A stretch of 64,000 bases of DNA, taken from assembly GCA_029891385.1 (NCBI GenBank), contig CM057234.1, forward strand, positions 27,328,350-27,392,349. Direction: 5' to 3'. The notes under the pieces are model-generated. The model made no database searches. It was not told the origin of the DNA and saw only the letters and a list, made by a program, of their open reading frames with translations. This document shows, one piece after another, positions 48,757-59,353 of the stretch; the stretch's first letter is position 1, and each line of letters starts with the position of its first letter. The translations under genes and the position numbers were made by a program. This DNA is from Erythroxylum novogranatense. Taxonomy: Eukaryota > Streptophyta > Magnoliopsida > Malpighiales > Erythroxylaceae.

Positions 48757-51540
48757 TGTAGCGCCCCTCACCGTAGGGTACACATCGAAACCAGAGAGTC
48801 GCTCCGATACATATCCCACGATGAAGGTGCACTACCGAACATTTTCCACTAATATCTACATGGCATCGCAATAAATTAAAACCAAATTAACACAATATCG
48901 TAAATCGATGAATTAGAATCCAAAAATGATAATCGGTTTATACGGTCATCCATGTCGAATAGACAAGTCTATCGGTCTCTAACAAAACCAAAAGGAAACG
49001 ATGAAACATCTATCTAAGTCATCCTCAAAAGCTAACCCAGCTGACCGACCTGTATGCCATCACGTCCCTCGCCAGCAGCTCGCACGGCAGGAATGAATAT
49101 CTTCGGAGCTAGGAGTCTACTCTATCAGTCCTGAAAAATATATTGCAATTTTGGGTGAGTTTACGAACTCAGTGAGAAACCATCATCGATGGTTCACTCA
49201 AATCATGCATTACGCAAATCACAGACAAGACTACACAAGTAATATCAATTAACAGTATTATCTACAGTTTACAGTAGTATATAACAGTATACATAACGAT
49301 GTACGATGAGTCATGTCGTTATCACGGTATCGATATGATATTACATTCACAATATCACATCACAATTCTGATGAAGTCATGGCACCACACGCCATTCGGT
49401 GACCATCATACAATTTGGCGGTTTAATCAATCATGTATATGATGCATATGAGACTCTTTTCGGTTATTCGATGTTGTGCCCAAGTGCTCGATCGATGAAT
49501 GTGGGGGGGCGGCCGTGATTTCTCCCCTGCCAGGCGGACGATCGATGTTTCGAGCTCTGGCTCTTTTCGATGATAATAGCAACTTGGGACACGTCCATTA
49601 TGTGATCATGCATTTATGCATGCGGTGCAATATTCAATAAAAATTCAGATTGATGGCTCAAGATATGGCTATAAAAGCCCGATAGTGTATCTCGATGCAG
49701 ACAAGAATTTAGTATTCAATGATTCAAGAATTTACGATGTATGGTATTGATGACGATGTCATGTATCGGACAATTGATTCGGTAAAACATGCGATTCAAT
49801 CCAATACGTACAAAGAATCATACGGTAGTCATACAGTTCATCTTTGCATGTACTTCACACAGAGCATGTAAACAATCGAAATTTGAGAAACCAACTAGGT
49901 TACTCACCGTTACTTCCGAAGCTCTTGCTGGAAGTCCCAAAGAATGTCCGTGGGCGATGATCCAACGGTGCCTCTATAACGATGAGAGTACAATCCCATT
50001 ACTAGATGCTAAATTAAGCAGTTCGATGTACGTATGTATCGGTGAAATGATGTACAATGCATGTTCACGATTTTCCTAAGCTAAATCCCAATTTCGATAC
50101 CTTGTACTCAATTCTAATTAGTCATCCGGTTGGTCGACAATACTTGATTCAATCCTATGATTCAGTCCAATTTCCCATATTCATACTTCTTATAACAATT
50201 CCTATTCATTGGGTCACGACCTCTATTGCAAATTTCTAATTAAAACTCCAATAGTCTCAATTTGACACTTGGGTCACACTATGAATCATAATTGACCTCA
50301 ATCTCTATAATTCAGACCATTTAAATCGAATCTAATTCCATAATTATTCTCAGTTGTAGGCCTCTTTTCCTAGATCATAACAAATCTGAATCGCCTCAAT
50401 CGTAGGTCTACACCAAAAGTTATGCCCAATAAACCAATTTTAATTCAATGAAACAGTCCTTCACCACAAGATCGCGTCTCTTGCCATGACCAAACCAGTT
50501 CGCTCATTGCGGCGTGAGCATTGCTTGCATTGACGAATAACGCGTTCGGACAATGGCGCTCGCCATGGCGTCCACGCCGCCTTCGCCGCGAATCAATATA
50601 AATTAATTGCCGTGCAGCGCAGCAGCGGAAATCGCATGAAATGCAACTTCGCCGTCTTCTCCGATCCATTTCTCAATAAATCCACCATTAAATCACTCCA
50701 ACCACTCAAATCTACTCTAATAAAAGCCATAAATGCAGTAGGAATCATAAATAACAACATTAAAGCTCTTAAAACTTACCAAACCACGAGATCAATCCGC
50801 AAACTCTCAAAATCCACCGTAAACCCTGAATCCTTCAAACTCGGCGATTCACTAATCCCGAGCCTCTAACCTTTACCAATCATCATAAACATGTTAGATT
50901 AACACAATAAAGGAGAACCATAAGAAGAAATCAAGGATCTCTCACCGTTGAAGGAAAATCGAAAACTCCGTAGGAGAAGAGGAAGAACGAAGAGCCTTTC
51001 CCCAATTTTTCCCCAACTTGTCAATCCCTAGCTATTTATAGACCTAAGTCTCCATATCAGTCCAAATTTCAGTCTCTAAATTTCAATGTTTCCATGTAGT
51101 TATTTCCTATCGAGAGAAATTCTAATATTTCCATTCTGAGTCGGACCATTCTTTCGATCTTATCTGATCGATCGATCGGTCTCTCAAATATTTCCTATCC
51201 GCATTATCTCCGAATCTCGAAAAATCTCCTATAAGCCACTATAAAATACCGATTACACTTAAGCTATTCTAAATCAATCATTTGAACCCAATTACTTTTA
51301 ATTCCTCATTTAAATCCCAATCCGATCAGTCCTCGGTTCATTTGTCCGGTCAATTCGATCGGTCTCAATTTACAATTATATACCGAAATCATGAATGCAT
51401 GTACCAATAAATATATGCATATCTGATAACATGTTCCTCTATGATCGAGGCCGATAGCATGCTCGGTCGATGAATGCGGTGAAATCTATCGATCATCCCA
51501 AATTACGTAATACCCTTGGTCACAGTAACGGGATGTTACA
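48757..51540 (-). repeat. 5' LTR of element 2
   Basis: Begins TGTAGCGCCCCTCACCG and ends AACGGGATGTTACA, then the TSD ggtca. A candidate GT-AG module lies at 49907 to 49131 on the minus strand. A GC-rich block occurs at about 50480-50640. Confidence 0.9.
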
Positions 51541-51565
51541 GGTCATGCGGGAGTGGGGTGTTACA
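51541..51565 (+). repeat. TSD (right) of element 2 and the displaced 3' end of the interrupted LTR
   Basis: ggtca (51541-51545) is the second TSD copy. tgcgggagtggggtgttaca (51546-51565) completes the 3' end of the LTR interrupted at 43493. Confidence 0.9.
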
Positions 51566-54560
51566 AGCAACATATAGAAGAAGAATGATAAAGTTCTCAC
51601 CAGTGAATTTTTTAAAATACACACATGCATCGACATAAGTTCGCTAGTAACCATAATCTGTCATAGCAAAATCGAACTTTTGACGCCACTTTCTTACAAC
51701 TTTTTTTAACTCATACAAACTTTTCTTAAACTTCTAGACCAGATTCTCCTTACCTTTAATTTTAAAGCCTTTTAGTCACTTTATCTGTAACTCCTCTTCT
51801 AAATCTCTATGTAAGAAGGATGTTTTAACATCCAACTATTCAAGTTCAAATCTAAACAAACAATCAAAACCAAGACTGTTCAAATTAAGGCCATCTTGAC
51901 CACTAATGAGAACAAAATATATACCCTTCTTTTGACTGAAGCCTTGCACCATTAGCCTTGCTTTTTTCTTTACCCGTTTGTCATCATCTTCCTTCATCTT
52001 GAACACCTATTTATTCTTTAGTGCCTTTTTGCCCTTTGGAAGCTTCACAAGCTCACATGTATCATTCTTCTTTAAAGAGTTTATCTCTTCCTTCATAGCT
52101 ACAAGTCAAAGATCTTTGTCATCACAAGATGCAACTTCTTGCATATTCTTAGGCTCGCCCTCGACAATAACCAATAGATATTTTGCATTTAGATATCTAG
52201 TAAAAAGTTAGTCGCCCTTATTATCCTTCAAAGTTGTGATTCATCAGGTATTGGATCTGATCGCTCCCTTGCTCATTATCCTCAAGAGTTTCATCTTTAG
52301 TATTGTCTGAATATGGTTCCTGTAGCTCATCATTATCATAAAGTATTTGATCATCATCAATGTGTGTTTGTTCACACACTTCATCTGGCTCACCTGTAGA
52401 CTGCTTAGTATTGAAAGAAGAATTATCAATATCATAGGATGAGCAACAGTGAGTTAACTTATCTTCTTTTAGAAGATCCACACCCCTCTCGTGCTCCAAA
52501 ATACTTCATCCCTGCTTTTGACCACTTTTTGATTCTCTGGGTCATAGATTCTAAAGCCAAAATGTTCATCACCATAGCCTACAAAGATACAAGGTATTAC
52601 CTTTGAGTCAAGTTTCTCTCTCTAATCCTGGGTATGTGTCTAAATACCTTACAACCAAACACTCTCTAATGATGATATGTAAGATTTTTACTAGTCCATT
52701 GCTCTTTTGAGAATCTCAAAATTCAACATAACTGAGGGAGCACAGTTGATCAAATAGGCTGTAGATCAGACTACTTCTTCATAAAATGCATTCGATAGCT
52801 TAGACATTTTGAGCATGCAATGAAACTTCTACATAATAGTTCTATTCATCCTCTCAACAATATATTTTGGAGTTCCTAGTTCGGTTTTCTTATGTCTAGT
52901 GTCACACAATATACAATATTCTTCTAATGCCTTGGAATTGTACTCTCCTCCATTGTTTGTCATAAGTGTTGTAGCTTCTTCTCAGCTTTCTTTTCTACCA
53001 TAATATGAAACTTTTGAAAAGTTTCAAATATTGAACTCTTGTCTCTTAATATATATATCTAAGTCTTCTTTAAAGCATCATTAATTAATATAACAAAATA
53101 TTTGTTACCTCCTGGTGACTTATCCTCAATAGGGTCACAGACATTTGAATGCACCAACCCTAATATCTCTGTCTTCCTTATAGATCGTTTCTTAAAAGAG
53201 ACTTTATGATGCTTTCCTCAAACAATTATCACAAGGATTAAGGGGTAAAGAGTTTTTGAATGGGATAAGGGATTTACTAGCCAAAAACTTTATTCCCTTT
53301 TCGCTCATATGCCCCAAGGATTGATGCTACATATTTAGAGAAGTTTTCTCTTCAACTGTGTGTTCTTCTCCAACACTACACACTTTCAAGTGTGTCTTGT
53401 ATAAATGTTTAGCACAATTCTCCTCGAGCAATAGTCATTACTCCCATAGACAGTTTTCACTTTCTATCTTTGAAAGTGTGTTTGAATCCTTCTCGATCTA
53501 ACACATTTTAAAATAAAAAATCCAGTATTAAATCGAGAATATGTCATACATCTGTTAAGGTCAGCAAATATCCGACAGTTGTTTGAACTCAAATATCACC
53601 TATATTGATAATTTTAGTGTAAATTTGAATACCCACTTTACGCTCCCAAAGTCCCTACTCTTATAGTTTGAGAAGTACTCCATTTTTTGGAACACAATGA
53701 TACGATGCTCCCTTGTCAATTACCCACTCAAAACCTACATCACTAGCATGAAAACAATCACTTATCTTATAAACTAAGGATATTGCTTGAGGCAGTTACA
53801 ACTATACTCTTATCACCCTTATTTTGATGATCTTGCTTGTTCTTATCACTCTTCCATTTATTGCAGAACCTTTTTATGTGTCCTGGCTTATCTAAATAAT
53901 GACATGTCTTCATTTCTTTGTCACTTCTACACTTTGATCAGTTCTTAGACATGCCATGCCCTTTAAGACCCCTACTCTTGCCCCTTCCCCTATTTTTTGC
54001 AAGAAAGCCTGCACATTGTCAACTCCTATCTCTTTTCTTCAGATTTCTTCATTAACATACTTTCTTTGATTAGATCCAAAGAGAGCATAACTTCAAGAGA
54101 TGAATTGCTAGTCATCAACACAAGTGTCTCCTAGCTATCCGATAATGAACTCAACAGGAACAAGGCTTAGAGGTCGTCATTAAGAATGATCTTCATTGAT
54201 GTAAGTTTGTTGATTATATCTAGAAATCACTTAAACAAATTTTTACATTTTCAACTTCAAGTTTACAAGCCTTTTGATCAGAGAAGCCTTATAATGGGCA
54301 AGTCTTCTTTTTGTTGAGTCCTTCTAGTTTTTTTTTACAACTTAAAAAAGATTTGCCTCGTGAGACACATGGTTGAATATGTTCATATCAATCTATTGTT
54401 GAATCGCACCCAGATTTTTTTGCTTCATCTTCTCCCACTCTCTATCTGACATCTCTTTAGGTTTTAAAGGAACATTATCCTTCGCACTTTTATTCACATC
54501 AACAGAATCAAAGAGATCCTTTATTATGGGCCTCTAAATATAGTAGTTTGATGATGTCAA
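51566..54560 (-). mobile_element. Degenerate Ty1/copia element, copia II, truncated inside RT
   Basis: On the minus strand, from high to low coordinates, the remnants are: gag (PLKPKEMSDREWEKMKQKNL near 54460); a zinc knuckle with one Cys lost (TCHYLDKPGHIKRFC near 53890); protease (WVIDKGASYHC near 53725, D-K-G where the family has D-T-G); integrase (NNGGEYNSKALEEYC near 52940 and VERMNRTIM); the integrase-RT linker (52499-52221); and RT pieces such as YELKK and FILLLYV at 51620-51566. The element ends abruptly just before the YVDD catalytic site, exactly at the end of the adjoining LTR. Stops are frequent, and no ORF above 92 codons remains. Confidence 0.75.
52221..52499 (-). pseudogene. 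copia II integrase-RT linker region (92-codon frame)
   Basis: An acidic stretch (DDDQILYDNDELQEPYSDN) of the kind found between integrase and RT in copia polyproteins. Downstream, after a stop, the minus strand reads VEGEPKNMQEVASCDDKDL, the family's 'xxEPxxxxEAxxxxDxxxW' start of RT. No independent gene is implied. Confidence 0.6.
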
Positions 54561-55693
54561 CTTGACATAACTGAAACACAACTCTTTTTAGAGGTCAATT
54601 TAATCGTAACAACAAAGCACTCTAATCAGTTTAATTAGATAAAATCAGAAGGAGAATAAAAACTAATAAAGATTCAAACACATAAATTTATGTGAAAAAT
54701 CCTCTAGAGAAGAGGAAAAAATCACAGGCCAAACTAACAAGCAAATCCACTAATCACAAATAAGGATTTGCAAGATTTGATTTCTGGCCACAAAACAACA
54801 AGTTGTCTTACAAAGATTTAATAAACTTACAACCCAATCCCAAAATCAATCAAATAATGATGAGAATCAGAAACTACTTGCTTTCTCTGTTTTTTTCCTT
54901 TTTGGTGTTTTTATGCCTCCTAATAAAAAAACCTAACTCTTCACCTCTTTTATATCCCAAATTAAGTTTTCTATAACATACAAGATGCCACTCATACAGT
55001 TGTGTAAGTGACTGTATCTTTTTCAGTGTCACTTAGGTCGTGGATATATACAATTACAAAGAGCTACATACTGTTGTCACACACGCTTGTGTATGTCTTC
55101 ATATAGATGTGTACACAACCATATATGTCATCAATCTTACACACATTCCTTCACATGTTTTCAGAAATTTACACGGTTGATTCATAAGGTTATGTAAGTC
55201 AAGACACGGGTGTGTAGCACCTTATACAACCATGTCTCTCCGCAAAAGAGCTTCATCCATCTAGTTTTCACTTGTTTGTATGAACCATAAAAGTGTCAAT
55301 GATCACCCAATGTCAAAATAGGGTTGGACAATTAACATTATCTAAACTTTTAAGAGTTTAAAATTAAGTCTAACAGACATTTTCTTCCCCTACAAAGCGA
55401 AAAGAGAAGAAAGAAAGAACTGATAACATAATATTAATGTGACTCTGGTTGTCCCAGATTGATAAGTGAGTGGCTAAAGTGATGACGGTGTAAATAGGAA
55501 ATGTAGCTTGACTCAGAGACCCTCACCCAACCTTCAAGTTCTCTTTGCTGAAAGATTCATCAAAAATAGAGGAAGGACATTGTTCAGGTGGGACTCTAGG
55601 TGAGATGTAAAGTACATATGAAAGTAATGCCTTTTGTCAAAAGATAGGGAGACTTAGAAATGGAAAAGGAAATGGAGACTGAAAAGTAAAGAA
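54561..55693. other. Non-coding DNA between copia II and the Sirevirus; possible copia II 5' LTR/leader
   Basis: AT-rich, with a series of related acacgggtgtgt/gtgtaagtgactgtat-type short motifs (about 54980-55260). Position suggests the leader or LTR of copia II, but with its 3' LTR gone there is no partner to test this. No gene is seen. Confidence 0.4.
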
Positions 55694-56751
55694 TGTAAGT
55701 GATCTAGAAGGGGGGGTTGAATAGATCCTTAATCTTTTTGTAATTTTCTACAACAAAATCAGAAGTCAATTCACACAAAAACAATTTAAACAAATTTAAA
55801 TAAAATGAGTAAGGAAGAAGATCAAACATTGTTTTTATAGAGGTTCGGTGCTAAGACCTACGTCCTCTACCTCAGCTCCCACTTAGGATTTTGCCAATCA
55901 CTTTATTGCACACTTTGTAGTTGAGTGTGAACTTTTTACAATGCCACTTGATTTCCGGCTCAAGCAACCTTTACAATCGATTTGTCCTCTGGCACAAATC
56001 CTACCTCACATGTGACTTTTCACTAGTCACTCAAATTGCAAGAGAAATATGATAAAGATTGAAGAACAAGTGCTCAATACAATTATGTAACAAAGTAAGA
56101 GCAATAATGAGCAATTTGGAGCAATAGAAGAGTATTTAGGCTTGTAGAACTTGTGTATTCTCTTCTTCCATCATCCTCTATTTATACTTGAAGAAATATA
56201 GTTGTTGGAGCTCATTCTAACCGTTGCTTGATTAATATTACCGTTCCTTGATAATCTCCCTTCCATTTGTGGCTAATTGGACCGTTGGAATTGATTTGTT
56301 GCATCCATAAGTTGACTTGTCGAATGAATAAGTCGACTTGTGTAAACCATTTACGTAAAAATTTCATCTCTACTCTCTAATAAGTCGACTTGTGCTATGT
56401 AAGTCGACTTGTCGTCCTCGATAAGTCAGGACGACAAGTCGACTTATGTATGATTAGTCGACTTGTGTTGACATATCTTCATGTATAAGTCGACTTATGC
56501 TTTGCAAGTCGACTTGTGTTGCCTTCAACGGTAACATCCATCCAAATCTTTTATAATCCTCATGTTTTATGCCATTTGTCCTTATAAGGAACCTCCTATC
56601 TTGATTCTTCAATGATTAAACACTTGCTCATCTTGATTTGCACAATTCTTTCATTGAATAATACCTGAAATAATTTCTTAACTAATTATGGATATTTTAT
56701 TATTATCAAAACATAAAGGGATTTAATTTGTCAACCACCATTGGTCCAACA
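55694..56751 (-). repeat. 3' LTR of the Sirevirus-like element (1058 bp)
   Basis: On the plus strand TGTAAGTGATCTAGAAGG... to ...CACCATTGGTCCAACA. On the minus strand it begins TGTTGGACC right after the PPT. It contains a cluster of AAGTCGACTT palindromes at 56309-56515. Confidence 0.9.
56309..56515. repeat. Cluster of AAGTCGACTT palindromes in the LTR
   Basis: Six exact copies start at 56330, 56382, 56401, 56436, 56487 and 56506, with one-base variants at 56309 and 56455. Each is self-complementary, and the flanks are mostly 'ata...gtg'. More copies lie outside the LTR at 58694 and 58715. Confidence 0.95.
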
Positions 56752-56766
56752 ATCTCCCCCTTTTTG
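56752..56766 (-). other. Polypurine tract (primary) of the Sirevirus-like element
   Basis: The minus strand reads aaaaagggggagat immediately before TGTTGG, the start of the 3' LTR. Confidence 0.9.
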
Positions 56767-57148
56767 ATAATGACAAAATATTTAGAAATTGAAAAGAAAT
56801 TTGAAAGACATAAAACTTGATCAAGGTTTTTAATCCCTTGTCTTGATGGTTAGTTTGTCTCCCCCTTAATTAATAGAAATCAATATAGTTGCAAATCAAT
56901 ATATTTTTACTCCCCCTCAATCAAATATCAATTTCCAATTTTACTCCCCCTTTTTGTCATAATCAAAAAATCAATAGTGAAAATAGACTCAAATGAAAAT
57001 CAATGAAGTTTATAACCAAACATAGCATCAAACACAAATAATAGCAATAGTCATTACAAAATATGTCAAACCAACACAAACACATAAAAAGCACATAAAA
57101 CACAAAAACAAAAGTTTAAATGTTGATCAAGGCACAAGTTAATACACA
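56767..57148 (-). other. Region between ORF3 and the 3' LTR with extra PPT copies
   Basis: No gene. Three further GGGGGAG-type purine runs (minus strand) occur at about 56858-56867, 56909-56918 and 56943-56955, embedded in AT-rich DNA. Repeated PPTs upstream of the 3' LTR are a described Sirevirus feature. Confidence 0.8.
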
Positions 57149-58442
57149 TCATGACGAAGAATCATCGTGCCTACATCCTAACTTCTTAAAGATCTTCTTA
57201 AGCATTTTGTGTTGAGCATCCATTTTCTTTGCAAATCCATGAAGTATAGATTGGAGACCATCGCGGCGCTCATGTAAATCATCCAATTGTTCATTAATTT
57301 CAGCAATCTCATCTTGAGATACCTCACTTCTTCTCTCAGTACCGGGTCGTGAACTACTAGGACGATCTGCTGCTCTCTTAGATCGTTTCCTCGAAGGTAC
57401 CTGCTCACCTGCTAAAGTCAACCCAAGCTTCTCAACATGATGAGAGTAGACCCAGCCTTTTTCAACTGTTCTTACCAGCTTCATACTTCTCAAATTATAA
57501 GGTGTGAATCTCCAACTCTGAGGATAGGGAAGAGAAGCATAAGAAGCTAGATTACACCTTTGAACTTGAGAGAGATGGGTAATCAAAGCAGCATAAGGCA
57601 TTCCTTTATGCTGGACAGGTTTCCCTTTCAGCTGTCCCCGTAATAAGCTAGCCTTCTTTCTCATCATCTGAATAATCAGACTGGCATAATTAATTTTTCG
57701 TCCTTCTTTTATATGCCACAGAATCTCCTTATCCAAAGCAGTTATCTGATTATTACTAGCTTTCTTTGGGTACACAACCCTGTTAATCGCATAATGTAAT
57801 AATCAATAATTTAACGGTAGATTCATAGCCTCAAAGGGAGGGGAATGATCGGAACATAACCGAACCAACAGATCAGCCCCTTTTTTCTCAGTATAGCCGA
57901 AATTCTCTTCGGCTACTTCATCAGTATCACCTTCAGCATTCTTCAAAATCTCAAAATCAGTAAAGGAAGCTCTAGGCCTAACTCCTCCTCTAGGCAAGTT
58001 AAACATGGTACACAAAACTGATTCACATAGATAAATTGCTTTCCTGTTAATTTTAGATGATGATTCACTCCATCCTCAACATTCTTTACAATCCAATCAG
58101 ATTCGTATAGAATTCCCTTACTATATCTTCATAAATATCCTCCTGAAATCCTAAGAAATCTCACAACCCCAGATTCGTAATTTCAGTAAACACATCAGTA
58201 AACTCACTATGATCAAGTTCTCCCCAGTCAAATCTCATAGAAGGAATTAATACCTCATTTTGTAGCACCTTGTAGTAGAGAGTTTGTGCGTCCTTAGACA
58301 CAAACCTAGGTTTAACCACATCGTTCTCTCTCGAAGCATCTCCCGTCGAAGAGGATCCACGAGCTCTTAGTCCAAAGTGAAATCGAGGACCTTGTCGAGG
58401 AGCGGTTTCTTTCCCTTTTCCTGAAGATTTTCGAGGAGCCAT
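57149..58442 (-). pseudogene. ORF3 of the Sirevirus-like element ('putative plant transposon protein' domain), interrupted
   Basis: The start ATG at 58442 opens with a basic MAPRKSSGKGKETAPRQGPR, then RFVSKDAQTLYYKVLQNEVL, the pattern I associate with the plant-transposon protein domain often annotated PF20167. After a stop/frameshift near 58161 the reading continues at 58015-57803 (LPRGGVRPRASFTDFEIL) and, past a single TGA at 57803, to 57149. The C-terminus has a basic KRSKRAADRPSSSRPG stretch and a coiled-coil-like EINEQLDDLHERRDGLQSIL. Joined, it would be about 430 residues. Sireviruses often carry such an ORF after pol, sometimes called env-like; I see no signal peptide or transmembrane segment here. 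Function is unknown. Confidence 0.7.
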
Positions 58443-58990
58443 AGAATTTTAGAGAGAAGGGGGAAAAATCGGAGATTAGGGTTTTGAGATAGGGGTTTGA
58501 AAAAGAGGGTTGATTTGAAGAGAGAATGTGGGGGTTTTGAGATGATGGAGGTCAAAAATTGATGGGTAAGGGAGATTTGAAGAGATTGATGAAAATACGT
58601 CGAGTTGTGGAAGAAGATTTTCAGGGTTTTAGTGAGAAGGGGTCTGTGGAGAAGAAAGGGAAGAAAAGGGTTTTAAAGTCTCTGTGTGACCACAAGTCGA
58701 CTTATCTACCTCATAAGTCGACTTATCGACATACATAAATCGACTTGTTGATCTGTATAAGTCGATTTATCCTCAAATTTCTGCATTCCCCGAACACTAA
58801 GAAACATCATAAGTTGACTAATTCCCTGATAATTCGACTTGCTAATGGTCAAGTCATAAAATGTGTCCAATACTCCGAACAAATCACTTTTCAGCCCAAG
58901 TATGCAACATGATGAATGTATCTTCGGATGTGATTGCACATTTGCCTCAAATTTTGACCATTTGATATATGAATGTATCCAAAAATAAAT
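58443..58990 (-). other. Spacer between pol and ORF3 with palindrome repeats
   Basis: No credible gene. AAGTCGACTT occurs exactly at 58694 and 58715 with variants at 58737 and 58759, echoing the LTR cluster. The region may serve as the leader of ORF3. Confidence 0.7.
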
Positions 58991-59353
58991 TCAATCAAAG
59001 GAATTTAAATCACACATGCCTAATCTCAATTTAATGTTCACAAACACATCTTCCTTAAGAGGTTTAGTAAAAATGTCAGCTAATTGATCACTAGTTGATA
59101 CATGCTTCAAGCAAATGTCACCTTTTAAACAATGATCACGGATAAAATGATGTCTAATTTCTATATGTTTTGTTCTACTATGCAAAATTGGATTTTTACT
59201 TAAACAAATTGCACTGGTATTATCACAATAAATAGGAATATTTTTAACCACAATACCATAATCAAGCAATTGATGTTTAATCCAAAGAACTTGGGCACAT
59301 GCACTCCCAGCTGCTACATATTCAGATTCAGCAGTGGAAATAGCTACACTAAC
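58991..59353 (-). pseudogene. RNase H (3' part) of the Sirevirus-like pol
   Basis: After an in-frame TAA at 59354-59356 the frame continues VSVAISTAESEYVAAGSACA, then PIYCDNTSAICLSKNPILH, HSRTKHIEIRHHFIRD and TSDQLADIFTKPL, all standard copia RNase H blocks with the catalytic Asp and Glu visible. It ends at a stop at 58991. Apart from the preceding stop this segment is intact. Confidence 0.87.

Larger units (their letters stand above)
43494..51540 (-). mobile_element. Gag-only Ty3/gypsy-derived element with two LTRs (TR-GAG-like), element 2
   Basis: TG...CA termini, 5-bp TSD (ggtca) and two LTRs of nearly equal size (43494-46289, 2796 bp; 48757-51540, 2784 bp) enclose only 2467 bp. The interior encodes gag (about 48560-47420, minus strand) and a short protease-like remnant. 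RT, RNase H and integrase are absent, so it must be moved by enzymes of a relative such as element 1, with which it shares LTR ends and capsid sequence. It lies inside an older LTR of another gypsy family. Confidence 0.88.

Noticed and set aside
56309..56515. Palindromes as a CRISPR or iteron-type origin
   Set aside because: They lie inside a copia LTR with identified PPT and termini; palindromic LTR repeats are known in Sireviruses.
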